The notes under the pieces are model-generated. The model saw only the letters and a list, made by a program, of their open reading frames with translations, was not told where the DNA came from and did not search any database. This document shows positions 36,614-45,154 of a stretch of 64,000 bases of DNA, one piece after another. The translations under genes were made by a program, and so were the position numbers. Each line of letters starts with the position of its first letter. Positions within the stretch are counted from its first letter, which is position 1. Source of the DNA: Salinarchaeum sp. IM2453 (GTDB taxonomy: Archaea; Halobacteriota; Halobacteria; Halobacteriales; Salinarchaeaceae); assembly GCF_019693215.1 (NCBI RefSeq), contig NZ_CP081183.1, positions 2,359,226 to 2,423,225 of the forward strand. Direction: 5' to 3'.

Positions 36614-36967
36614 CGCTGTAAGGCAGCGATGGCAGATGGTGAAATGTGCGGGACTGGATCTGAAATTGCAACATCAATTGACGTGACTATCGACGTGATT
36701 CAGAATCCTGCAATAGACCTGAACCGTCCACTTGTTGAGACGCCAGATAAGTGGAAAACACTGGCCAGTGCAGAAACAATGGAAGCAGCAAGTAAATTAG
36801 CCAACCAAGATGCAGTTGAGTTACTTGCTGCTGAGCACGATATGGATACGACTGACGCATATATGCTGTCCAGTCTCATTGGAGGATTGGAAATTAGTCA
36901 GGTTGTTGATCCCCTCGTGACAGTGCGGAATACAATCCCAAAGACACATCTCTCTAATCCATTCTAG
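36614..36967 (+). pseudogene. Acetamidase/formamidase, 3' fragment
   Basis: In-frame sequence from about 36,617 reads CKAAMADGEMCGTGSEIA and continues IDVTIDVIQNPAIDLNRP to TAG at 36,965-36,967. The block AAMADGEMCGTG corresponds to the conserved C-terminal segment of acetamidase/formamidase enzymes (typically GDxHAAQGDGEVCGTG). An ATG at 36,629 makes it look like a 112-residue gene, but it lacks the N-terminal two thirds. Together with the 5' fragment about half of a normal 300-plus-residue enzyme is present; the middle is missing, so insertion was accompanied or followed by deletion. Confidence 0.82.
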
Positions 36968-37055
36968 AGTGCTCATAGAAGTCTACCAGCCAGCATAATA
37001 CTATACCTATATATGGGATGATAGTGATTCAAGATCCAGACAACTCCGTGTGAAC

Positions 37056-37310
37056 TTACCCCGCACTCCTCCGCTCAGGCTGCGCCCTCACTTTGTTGAG
37101 TGCGGTGCTTCCTGCCTTTCGGACAGGAGTTTCTGGTTCCACGACGGCACTTGCAGACACTTCATGGGTGGCATCCGTGTCCACAGCGGTGTTAGTCTCC
37201 ACAGGCGTTGATTCGGATTGTCCCAGCCCTACTTGCTGGTGACGGTGAGATGGAGTTTGACCGTGGATATGATCCCACTCGAAGCCAGCCTCAGGAGTAA
37301 ATCCCATCAC
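37056..37310 (-). pseudogene. TnpB C-terminal tail remnant
   Basis: 84 residues with the tail pattern I associate with haloarchaeal IS1341-type transposases: PSHRHQQVGLGQSESTPVET, VSASAVVEPETPVRKAG. No RuvC motif or zinc finger remains. The piece is flanked by the inverted motif GTGAACTTACCCC (37,050-37,062) and GGGGTAGTTCAC (37,406-37,417), so it looks like an internally deleted element of about 370 bp. Confidence 0.5.
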
Positions 37311-37360
37311 AATTCAATGTCTGGTATCAAGTTGCATGGTTTGATGTGGCTGAGTGACCG

Positions 37361-37420
37361 CTGGATCTCCGTCTTCAAGGAGCGACTAACGGAAGCGAGT
37401 AGACAGGGGTAGTTCACTAC
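37361..37420 (-). repeat. IS605-type end relic
   Basis: Read on the minus strand: GTAGTGAACTACCCCTGTCT, ACTCGCTTCCGTTAGTCGCT, CCTTGAAGACGGAGATCCAG. This is a diverged copy of 21,211-21,275. Confidence 0.55.
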
Positions 37421-37492
37421 AGCCTTTCAACCTAGCCATCGTGGGTGAAATCGGTGTAAACGTTATGCTTTTTGGGCCACAATGAGTGTTAA

Positions 37493-38182
37493 ATGTCAAC
37501 GCATCTTGATTCGTCGAAGCCGGAAAAAGCCGTCCGGACTACACTTGATCGGTTTAGACACGGAGATTCTCCCGCTGTTGGAGCATTACTTGATGATATC
37601 TCATTCGATGCTGTGGTCTCGATGTCAGAGAAAAAGCGGTTTGCGTTTTGGATTAACGGGTACAATTTGGCAGTACAGCACTTACTGCATGAAACGTCCA
37701 AAGGCCCAACTGACCCTGGTTTTTTTGATCAGCCTATTACAATTGCTGGTCAGCAACTGTCTTTGAATGATATTGAACACGGAATACTCAGAAAGCGCCA
37801 GAAATCAAAGCTAAAGTACGAACCATTTGCCTCGGTTGACCTGCTTAGTCAACTAGAAGTGCAGGAGCTTGATCCGCGAATTCATTTTGCGCTCAACTGT
37901 GGGGCACGAAGTTGTCCTCCGGTTGTTGTATACAACCCGTCACAACTTGACCCACAGCTCAATGCTGCAGTTGACCGATATCTGCAGGCGGAGACTAAAT
38001 TTGATGAACAAACAGAGACCGTTACTATCCCTGCAGTATTTGACTGGTTTGAAGGAGACTTTGGTGGACGACCTGGAGTCATTCAGTTCCTTCGTTCACA
38101 TGGGGCTATCCCGAAGGACTTCTCTCCAGTGATTAAGTACCGCGGTTGGGATTGGGAGTCCGTTCCTCGAAACTTCCTTTGA
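37493..38182 (+). CDS. DUF547-family protein
   Basis: 229 residues. DUF547 signatures: FAFWINGYNLAVQHLL (about residue 50), LNDIEHGILRKR, and HFALNCGARSCPPVVVYNP, followed by IPAVFDWFEGDFGG. The conserved Cys, Glu and Asn residues suggest an enzyme, but no reaction is established for the family. The ATG at 37,493 is preceded by TATGCTTTTTGG, a plausible promoter element. Single gene followed by a two-gene unit at 38,347. Confidence 0.87.
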   Translation: MSTHLDSSKPEKAVRTTLDRFRHGDSPAVGALLDDISFDAVVSMSEKKRFAFWINGYNLAVQHLLHETSKGPTDPGFFDQPITIAGQQLSLNDIEHGILRKRQKSKLKYEPFASVDLLSQLEVQELDPRIHFALNCGARSCPPVVVYNPSQLDPQLNAAVDRYLQAETKFDEQTETVTIPAVFDWFEGDFGGRPGVIQFLRSHGAIPKDFSPVIKYRGWDWESVPRNFL

Positions 38183-38346
38183 CGCAGTGTCATTTTTGAC
38201 ATTTATGAATTCACCTGAGAGTCAAACCTTGGGAGAGTCCAGCGAACCGCCAGTACGGATTCACTGATTGTTTAGACAGTTGATCTCAGTAGCCAACTCA
38301 CAAATAGCTGTTATATGTTGTATGATCAAGAGAATTATATTGTTAC

Positions 38347-38628
38347 ATGAAAACATACTGTATGGAATGGAACCGTCGTCAGGATCTAGAAGGTGGAAAA
38401 GAACTCGGGATCTGGTTACTTCGTGACGAGACGGGAACCGTACACGAAGAATTGTACGTCGAAAGCCACCAATACCGTGGAGACGATTTTGATGTATACA
38501 CGGCGACTCCAGAAGGGGAGTGGACACATCGGGGAGAGTTTGAAGAGGTTATTGATGCTTTTGACAGTGCACTTAATTACATTGAGCAAAGCGGTCATCC
38601 ATTGCGGTCGCCGATGACTAATGGATAG
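38347..38628 (+). CDS. Small haloarchaeal protein, unknown function
   Basis: 93 residues, acidic, alternating strand pattern: MEWNRRQDLEGGKELGIWLL, then GEWTHRGEFEEVIDAFDSAL. No motif I recognise. It ends eight bases before the ParB-like gene on the same strand, so the two are probably co-transcribed. ATG at 38,347 follows ATATTGTTAC. Confidence 0.6.
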   Translation: MKTYCMEWNRRQDLEGGKELGIWLLRDETGTVHEELYVESHQYRGDDFDVYTATPEGEWTHRGEFEEVIDAFDSALNYIEQSGHPLRSPMTNG

Positions 38629-38636
38629 GATTCTAC

Positions 38637-39260
38637 ATGTTGCCATTTCTGCAAAGCTCTGGGATTGTTGAGGAAGTTTCACGAAAAGAAGTGCTCAGGC
38701 ACTGGATACGCTTAGAGGCATGTGAGGAACCTGAGCAAAACATCACTGAAACTGATGATGAGCGCGACCTGCTTGAAATCCTTGTTGATCAAGCAGACGG
38801 AGCAAGCCACCACTTGTGGAATCCAGAACCTGTTGCTTGGTATCGATGTCGGTTATCTGAGTCACAATTACGAAACCTTCGTGTCATAGAGTCACCAGAC
38901 GGGATTGGCTGGGATGCGCTTACGGAAGATGAGTCTGTCATTTCTGCTGCCCAGACAATAGCTCAAGAAACAGTCCCACCAAAGGCAACGGCTGCAGTTG
39001 ATCTTACGAAAGTTCGGGAAAAAGCTAGAGAGTACCCTACGAACTCAGTTGAGCGAATCATCCTTGTGACACCACAGACACTAGCCAGTCCACGTATTGT
39101 CGATGGGAACCACCGGGCAACTGCTGTCGCACTTTCTCTTCTCTCTGGGGTAAGATACGACCCGGTTGAAGCATACCTTGGCATTGCGCCCAGATCACAG
39201 TGCAATATTATCAGCCATCTTCGATGGAAGATTCGATATATCTTCGGAGGTCAAATGTGA
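38637..39260 (+). CDS. ParB/Srx-fold-like protein
   Basis: 207 residues. The C-terminal half contains RIVDGNHRATAVALSLL, the DGxHR(A/V)xA core of ParB/sulfiredoxin-type nucleotide-binding domains, preceded by a strand-helix pattern (ERIILVTPQTL). The N-terminal 100 residues are acidic and unfamiliar (NPEPVAWYRCRLSESQLRNL). No helix-turn-helix DNA-binding domain of a true partition ParB is seen, so it is more likely a standalone ParB-like NTPase/nuclease-type domain. It is paired with the small gene at 38,347. Confidence 0.65.
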   Translation: MLPFLQSSGIVEEVSRKEVLRHWIRLEACEEPEQNITETDDERDLLEILVDQADGASHHLWNPEPVAWYRCRLSESQLRNLRVIESPDGIGWDALTEDESVISAAQTIAQETVPPKATAAVDLTKVREKAREYPTNSVERIILVTPQTLASPRIVDGNHRATAVALSLLSGVRYDPVEAYLGIAPRSQCNIISHLRWKIRYIFGGQM

Positions 39261-39600
39261 ATCGAACTGAGATTCAGTTCCAAGGCACTAGCACAATTCT
39301 TTCATGAACGTAGCTTTTGTCCGAGGAAATGGTTTAACCTACAATTAAACTTCCATAACAAGCCATACCATAATAACATCAGAAGAAAGTTGTGAAGGAC
39401 AAAGGTTTGTTAGTAGTTATATTCACCATTTGGACGTGAGTTACCCGCTTACTCGCGTTGTCGGCTTCTCAAGGAAGAGTGCTTAGCGCCTGCAATCAGC
39501 TAAACAGTGTAGCAAGAATTTACCTGAGCTTTGAATGACGATGAGATAATTGTCGCCAAATGTGTAATTATATTAACATTTGGAGCTATACACATACACT
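39261..39600. repeat. Gap with IS605-type end relic and promoter
   Basis: GTGAGTTACCCGCTTACTCG (39,436-39,455) and GCGCCTGCAATCAGC (39,486-39,500) are decayed copies of element-end sequence seen at 21,211 and 8,640. A TATA-like AATTATATTAA lies near 39,566-39,576, about 30 bases before the ATG at 39,601. Confidence 0.5.
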
Positions 39601-40062
39601 ATGTCAAGTGATGACATTGAAACAAAAGCAGAAGAAGATATGACCACAGAGATCGATGAAGGCATTCCCACAGAAGAGGATGGTGAAATGGACGTTGAAA
39701 CACAGCACAGCATGGAAGCAGAAAAGGACGTAGCAAACTATCTTGAACGACGTCAACCATGGTTTGTGATTGTTGCATCGTTCATTACACTAGGTATTTA
39801 TTTTCTGTACTGGTTTTACAAAGTCAACAGTCAGATGAAAGCCGCAAATGGTGATGAGAGTTCACCTGGTCTTCGAACCATTGGACTATTTGTGCCAATC
39901 CTCAACATCGTTATCCTATGGTGGACAGCACGATCGATTGGTCGTGTAATTGATGAACGAGATGAACTCGCTATGTTCCTTGCAGTATTTGTATTCCTGC
40001 CAGCGTTTCTGGGTGTTGTTCAAGGCGATATTAACGCAGTTATTGACGGCCGTAAAAAATAA
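39601..40062 (+). CDS. DUF4234-type membrane protein
   Basis: 153 residues from ATG 39,601. A 45-residue, very acidic cytosolic leader is followed by the DUF4234 pattern RRQPWFVIVASFITLGIYFL then YWFYKVNSQMKA, and two further helices (LFVPILNIVILWWTARSIG and AVFVFLPAFLGVVQGDINAV). Family function is unknown. It lies 27 bases before the LiaF-like gene on the same strand and is probably co-transcribed. Confidence 0.8.
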   Translation: MSSDDIETKAEEDMTTEIDEGIPTEEDGEMDVETQHSMEAEKDVANYLERRQPWFVIVASFITLGIYFLYWFYKVNSQMKAANGDESSPGLRTIGLFVPILNIVILWWTARSIGRVIDERDELAMFLAVFVFLPAFLGVVQGDINAVIDGRKK

Positions 40063-40089
40063 CACAAAATGCCCTAATTAATAGCCTAA

Positions 40090-40782
40090 ATGACACGAAA
40101 TCTATCGGGGAGGATCACGGCAGGGAGCATTATTGTTATCATCGGGATTGTTCTGCTGCTTTCGACAGTAGGTATTATCGAGATGCGATCAGTATGGGGA
40201 TGGATCCCGGCGCTGTTTGTTCTTATTGGTGTCTGGGCGTTATTCCGTAGTGATTTTCGCAATCTTGTTGGTCCGGTTATGATCATTGCAATCGCAGGTG
40301 CCTTTTTACTCAGAAATGTAGGCATCATTTCGGACGGTGCAATCGGGACGTGGTGGCCGCTATTTATCGTTCTTTTCGGAGTCCTTATCATGGTAAACCG
40401 GTCCCGAAGACGTCAGCGGACTCGGCTTGAAGGACATAGTGCGGGAGAGATAACCGCAATTGGGATTTTTGGAAGTGATGAAAGCCGACCTGTGACTGAT
40501 CGATTTACTGGAGGAGAACTTGTCGCTATATTTGGGGATGCACGACTGGATCTTGAAAACGCAAGTGTTCAGGAATCTCCAGCGATGGTTGAGACAATGG
40601 CAGTGTTCGGCGATGTTGAAATTCGAGCTCCTGAATCATGGAATGTCAAATTACAAACACTGAATATTTTCGGAGATACAACTGATCGACGTCGAGAATC
40701 TGATAAGCGAAATGAAACAGACTCTCCAGATTTAGTTGTAACAGGATTTTCTCTGTTTGGGGATATCGAAGTTCGAAATTGA
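40090..40782 (+). CDS. LiaF-like membrane protein with C-terminal beta domain
   Basis: 230 residues. Four membrane helices (DUF5668-like; e.g. ITAGSIIVIIGIVLLLS and IGTWWPLFIVLFGVLIMV) are followed by a soluble domain with repeated IFGD/FGDVEIR strands (AIFGDARLDLENA, AVFGDVEIRAPESW, NIFGDTT, LFGDIEVRN). That is the LiaF C-terminal/DUF2154 beta-solenoid type. Bacterial LiaF proteins tune envelope-stress signalling; in archaea the role is unknown. It is coupled to the DUF4234 gene upstream. Confidence 0.82.
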   Translation: MTRNLSGRITAGSIIVIIGIVLLLSTVGIIEMRSVWGWIPALFVLIGVWALFRSDFRNLVGPVMIIAIAGAFLLRNVGIISDGAIGTWWPLFIVLFGVLIMVNRSRRRQRTRLEGHSAGEITAIGIFGSDESRPVTDRFTGGELVAIFGDARLDLENASVQESPAMVETMAVFGDVEIRAPESWNVKLQTLNIFGDTTDRRRESDKRNETDSPDLVVTGFSLFGDIEVRN

Positions 40783-40829
40783 GTGGCTTGTAAAAGTGTA
40801 CCTACAAAAGAAATGTTGATTCAAATTTA

Positions 40830-41546
40830 TCAAGTCGTAGTCGCTGACAGTTGGCCGGGGACAATGTTAGGGTCAATTCCTGCTGTTTGTAGCACATCCC
40901 AGAGTGTGGCACTGTTGCTTGTCACGACAGGTACATTCAGCTCGCTCTCTAGAGATTCAACGCGTGAGAATGTTGGGTAGTTAGTACAGGAAATAAACAC
41001 TGCGTCGATGTCAGATACACCTTCTATCTCAGAAAGAACCTGATCAGCTGCTGCTTCAGGGCTTAAAGCGCCGATAGCAGCATTATTTTCCAGTCTTCGT
41101 CCAGAGATATGTACGACATTGTATCCGAGTGCGTTCAGATATGATCGTTCTCGTTCGACGAGTTCTTGATTGTACGGCGTTACAACAAGGATTTGCGTCT
41201 TGTTGAGAGTAGACAATGCTCGGTCAACTGACCGTGCGGTTACAACTGTCGGAACACCGGCTGTCTGTTCTAACTCTGATTCTAATCGGCGTGCATATTC
41301 TGGTCCTTCGAGTAAGCTTCCAGTCGTACAAGCATAGGCGATAGCATCGACGGAGGCATCACTGACCCGTTCAACAGCACCGGTCGCTCTGTTACGCATC
41401 GATTTTAGATCGGCGGCTGTCACAGATGAAAGAGGCATGCGAGCAACATGCACTGATAAACTGTCGTCAATAGTACGTCCAAATTCCGTTTCCGTTGTTG
41501 TGTTTGTTGAGGGGACAACAACGCCGATACGGGTCAATTTACTCAT
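40830..41546 (-). CDS. Asp/Glu racemase-family enzyme (maleate isomerase/hydantoin-racemase-like)
   Basis: 238 residues. Starts RIGVVVPSTNTTTETEFG, the N-terminal motif of maleate cis-trans isomerase and arylmalonate-decarboxylase-like enzymes. The two catalytic cysteines of the superfamily are in IAYACTTGS and FISCTNYPTF. The start overlaps the hydantoinase B stop by eight bases; it is the last gene of the NRAMP-hyuA-hyuB operon. In that context a racemase for a hydantoin- or oxoproline-derived compound, or a maleamate-type step, is plausible, but the substrate is unproven. Confidence 0.82.
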   Translation of the reverse strand: MSKLTRIGVVVPSTNTTTETEFGRTIDDSLSVHVARMPLSSVTAADLKSMRNRATGAVERVSDASVDAIAYACTTGSLLEGPEYARRLESELEQTAGVPTVVTARSVDRALSTLNKTQILVVTPYNQELVERERSYLNALGYNVVHISGRRLENNAAIGALSPEAAADQVLSEIEGVSDIDAVFISCTNYPTFSRVESLESELNVPVVTSNSATLWDVLQTAGIDPNIVPGQLSATTT

Positions 41547-43146
41547 TGGAACTCACCGTTTCATCTTGACGATCATTCTGTCGGTCATCTTCGGATCGTT
41601 GCTCTGGAGGCCCATGTCCACCACCACCGGGAGTACGAACTCTCACTGTTGTCCCAGCGTCAACTTTCTGTGTGGATTTAGCTCCAACTGGTGTGCCGTC
41701 AATTAGATTTTCGCCCGTTGCTCCGGGTTTTCCACCGGCGCTTCCCTTCGGTGGACTGCGACGTCGTTCAGTGAGCAATGACACCGTTGCTGGAACATCT
41801 ACCGTAATCGAACGCTCAATTCCCATGCCCCCACGGTATTTGCCATCGCCGCCACTGTCTGGACGTAGCATATACCGCTCAACGTGCATAGGATATTCCG
41901 ATTCTAGTGCTTCAACAGGGGTGTTAAGCGTATTTGTCATCCCTACGTGAACACCGTCAATACCATCTTTATCAGGACGGGCCCCAAAGCCACCGCCAAT
42001 CGTTTCATAATACGTAAACTCATTGCCCTGACGGCCGCCAATAATGAGATTATTCATTGTACCTTGGCTCTGTGCGGGTAACTCGTCAGCGAGCGGTTCA
42101 GATAGTGATAAAAACAAAACATCAGTAATGCGTTGGCTCGTTTCAACGTTTCCACCAACAACTGCGGCTGGTGGAGTAGGATCTAACAGTGACCCTTCTG
42201 GAATCGATATCGTTACTGGGTCGTAGCATCCTTGATTTGGTGGAATATCTGGATCGGTGATTGCTCTGACAACGAAGTATACTGCACTTTTGGCAACCGC
42301 CCGGGGAGCATTAATATTACCATCAACCTGCTGTGCGGTGCCCTCGAAGTTGACAGTAATCGTGTCACCGTGGATTCTAATAGTTGCAACAATTGGAACG
42401 GGATCCTCCGTTACACCATCTCCCTCCATAGCTTCTTCAGCGGTGTACTCCCCATCTGGCAACTTCTCGATTTCTCGCTGCATTCGAGTTCGCGAATAAT
42501 CAATAACTGCATCAAACGCGTTCTTAAGCTGCTCGACACCGTATTCATCTGCAATCTCACGGATGCGGTCTTCGCCACGGCGGTTTGCGGCGAGTTGTGC
42601 ACGAAGGTCCGCTCGTCGCTCACGCTGACCCCGGATGTTTGTCAAGATAAGATTAAGAACATCTTCATCAATCGTATCTTTGCCGCGGTACAGTCTGACT
42701 GGCGGAATTCGAAGACCTTCCTGATAGATCTCTGTTGCCCCGGCTGGCATACTGCCAGGAACCATTCCTCCAACATCAGCATGGTGGGCCCGCGATACGC
42801 CATATGCAATAATCTCTTCATCAACTGCAATTGGAGACACAAGTGTGATATCTGGTAGGTGGTTACCACCAGAAAATGGATCATTGAGTACCCAGACATC
42901 GCCTGGTGAAGGATCACGATTGCGAACTGCTTCTACTGCTTCTGGGAGAGCACCAAGATGAACTGGAATGTGCTCTGCCTGTGCAATCATTCGACCAGAG
43001 GCATCAAACAGAGCGGTTGAGCAATCTTGTCGTTCTTTGATATTCGGCGAATATGCTCCCTGAATTAAGACATTGCCCATCTCCTCAGCGACCTCTGTCA
43101 ACCGATTTCGAAGAATCTCAAGCGTCACAGGATCGATATCACTCAT
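41539..43146 (-). CDS. hyuB: Hydantoinase B/oxoprolinase family subunit
   Basis: 535 residues from the ATG at 43,144-43,146, which has a good ribosome-binding site (AAAGGTGAT); a GTG at 43,155 overlaps that site and is rejected. Family features are DPVTLEILRNRL at the start, GDVWVLNDPFSGGNHLPDI, DVGGMVPGS, and the C-terminal TERRRSPPKGSAGGKPG and TPGGGGHGPP segments. With HyuA it forms an ATP-dependent hydantoinase or 5-oxoprolinase. The two genes overlap by eight bases. The exact substrate (hydantoin, 5-oxoproline, N-methylhydantoin, acetone-carboxylase-like) is not decidable here. Confidence 0.9.
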   Translation of the reverse strand: MSDIDPVTLEILRNRLTEVAEEMGNVLIQGAYSPNIKERQDCSTALFDASGRMIAQAEHIPVHLGALPEAVEAVRNRDPSPGDVWVLNDPFSGGNHLPDITLVSPIAVDEEIIAYGVSRAHHADVGGMVPGSMPAGATEIYQEGLRIPPVRLYRGKDTIDEDVLNLILTNIRGQRERRADLRAQLAANRRGEDRIREIADEYGVEQLKNAFDAVIDYSRTRMQREIEKLPDGEYTAEEAMEGDGVTEDPVPIVATIRIHGDTITVNFEGTAQQVDGNINAPRAVAKSAVYFVVRAITDPDIPPNQGCYDPVTISIPEGSLLDPTPPAAVVGGNVETSQRITDVLFLSLSEPLADELPAQSQGTMNNLIIGGRQGNEFTYYETIGGGFGARPDKDGIDGVHVGMTNTLNTPVEALESEYPMHVERYMLRPDSGGDGKYRGGMGIERSITVDVPATVSLLTERRRSPPKGSAGGKPGATGENLIDGTPVGAKSTQKVDAGTTVRVRTPGGGGHGPPEQRSEDDRQNDRQDETVSSNE

Positions 43147-45133
43147 GCTGATCACCTTTTGTCAGCTCAAGGGTGCCGTTCTGGCGAACGATACCACTCC
43201 AGTTGTCTAGTACAAGTGTTGTGCTCTCATCTTGTTCCAAGATCGCTGGACCAGAGATTGTCTGCCCAGGTGATAGCTTAGAACGGTCGAATACAGGCGT
43301 TTCAACGAACGACCCGTCAATCATCGCTTTTCTCGCTCCTATCCGTGCATCTGTTTTTGGGAAGTCAACGGTTGTTTCAACCGAAGGAGGTTCTCCAACA
43401 GCGGTCACACGAAGATTAACAAGCTCAATTGGATCGTCCATCGAATACCCGTAAGTCTCTGTGTATGCTTCTTTGAACAGCGACCGAAGTTCTGCTTGCG
43501 ATTCGATATTGCTGATATCAATCGTCAGCTCAAAACTTTGTCCGGCATAACGAAGATCCACAGCACGCTGGAAGTGTAGGTTATCTGTTTCTACACGCGC
43601 TGATAAATCAGCTTCAATCTCCTCGAATTGCTCACTTACCTTTGTGAGGTCAAGATCAGAAAGACGGTTGCGATACGTACGAACTGTATCGTGCTTTTCT
43701 TGTGCAACAGTAAGGCCCTGCGCAGAGAGCACTCCGGATGCATATGGAATTACTACCCGAGTAATATCTAGCTCTTCAGCAATTGCAGTGGCATGTAACG
43801 GGCCGGCACCACCGAACGCAACTAATCCAAATTCACGTGGATCATACCCACGCTCAACGGTCATAGTTCGAATGGCTCTCGTCATCGCTGCATTGACAAT
43901 ACGGTAAATTCCTCGTGCTGCTTCTATTGAATCTTCGAGACCAGCTTGATCTGCAACATCGTTCACAGCCTCCTTTGCTGCGTCGGTATCAATAGTGAGT
44001 TCTCCACCAAGCGCCGAATCTGATCCAATATAGCCCAAAACAACGTTTGCGTCTGTCACTGTTGGTAATTCACCTCCCTTTCCATAGCACGCTGGGCCGG
44101 GATTTGCGCCAGCGGACTGCGGACCAACACGAAGTGCACCACCTTCATCAACCCAGGCAACCGAACCGCCACCGGCACCAACAGTATTCACATCAACCAT
44201 CGGCACAGCGATCGGATATCCTCCGATGTCTACATCTGTCGTTCTTGTTGCTTGCCCGTCTCGGATGAGACTTACGTCACATGAAGTTCCACCCATATCG
44301 AATGTAATTAAGTCCGCATCACTGCCTGTGACTGCACTTGCTCCAACCACACCAGCTGCTGGACCCGATAGTGCCGTTGTGACGGCGTTATCACGAACGG
44401 TAGGGACACTTGCAATACCCCCATTCGATTGCATGATCGACGGTTCTGGAAGATTTATCTCCTCTGCACGGGTAACAAGCCGACCCAAATAGCGGTCAAT
44501 CGCTGGGGTCACATATGCATCAACAACCGTTGTTGACGTACGTTCAAACTCCCGAAATTCTGCAAGCACTTCATGCGAAGCTGAAACATGAGCTGTGGTT
44601 TCCTCGCGAAGAATATCTACCACCGCTTGCTCATTTTCGGGGTGGGCATATGCATGGAGTAATGAAACTGCAATACTTTGTACATCGTCGTCCAGCGATG
44701 CAACAATGTCTCGAACCTCATCTGGATCTACTGACTCTACAACTCTCTCAGTTGTCGATCGCTCACTTATCTCATGTCGTCTACGACGAGGAACGAGGGG
44801 AGTAGGGCGATCGACATCAAGATCGTATAGACTTGGTCGATCTTGACGGCCGATTTCTAAGACATCCCGAAACCCTTCTGTCGTGATTAACGCTGTCTTG
44901 GCACCGTTCTGTTCGAGTAACGCGTTTGTCGAAACGGTCATCCCATGAATAAATCTATCAATCGTTGCTGGATCAATATCTGCTTTAGTGCATGCTTTTT
45001 GAATTCCAGCGATAACCCCTTCACTCTGGTTGTCAGTCGTTGGTACTTTCGCAGTCTCTAGATGATCTTTAGCTGCTAATACAACATCTGTAAATGTTCC
45101 GCCGACGTCAACGCCGACTCTCACATCTGTCAT
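43139..45133 (-). CDS. hyuA: Hydantoinase A/oxoprolinase family subunit
   Basis: 664 residues. ATPase-fold features: GVDVGGTFTDVVLA at the N-terminus, HGMTVSTNALLEQNGAK, LSGPAAGVVGASAV, FDMGGTSCDVSLI, and VAFGGAGPLHATAIAEEL. The partner HyuB overlaps its 3' end. It lies 21 bases after the NRAMP-like transporter gene. Together they suggest uptake and ATP-dependent opening of a cyclic amide. Length matches HyuA (about 660-700). Confidence 0.91.
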   Translation of the reverse strand: MTDVRVGVDVGGTFTDVVLAAKDHLETAKVPTTDNQSEGVIAGIQKACTKADIDPATIDRFIHGMTVSTNALLEQNGAKTALITTEGFRDVLEIGRQDRPSLYDLDVDRPTPLVPRRRRHEISERSTTERVVESVDPDEVRDIVASLDDDVQSIAVSLLHAYAHPENEQAVVDILREETTAHVSASHEVLAEFREFERTSTTVVDAYVTPAIDRYLGRLVTRAEEINLPEPSIMQSNGGIASVPTVRDNAVTTALSGPAAGVVGASAVTGSDADLITFDMGGTSCDVSLIRDGQATRTTDVDIGGYPIAVPMVDVNTVGAGGGSVAWVDEGGALRVGPQSAGANPGPACYGKGGELPTVTDANVVLGYIGSDSALGGELTIDTDAAKEAVNDVADQAGLEDSIEAARGIYRIVNAAMTRAIRTMTVERGYDPREFGLVAFGGAGPLHATAIAEELDITRVVIPYASGVLSAQGLTVAQEKHDTVRTYRNRLSDLDLTKVSEQFEEIEADLSARVETDNLHFQRAVDLRYAGQSFELTIDISNIESQAELRSLFKEAYTETYGYSMDDPIELVNLRVTAVGEPPSVETTVDFPKTDARIGARKAMIDGSFVETPVFDRSKLSPGQTISGPAILEQDESTTLVLDNWSGIVRQNGTLELTKGDQHE

Positions 45134-45154
45134 TTTATGTTCACCTCACAATCC

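Noticed and set aside
36629-36967. An apparently intact 112-residue gene
   Set aside because: Its sequence is the C-terminal third of acetamidase/formamidase and continues upstream of the ATG; scored as a pseudogene fragment.
42232-42858. A 208-codon plus-strand open frame inside hyuB
   Set aside because: It lies wholly antisense to the conserved hydantoinase B sequence; its protein is Cys/Ile/Asn-rich, unlike acidic haloarchaeal proteins.
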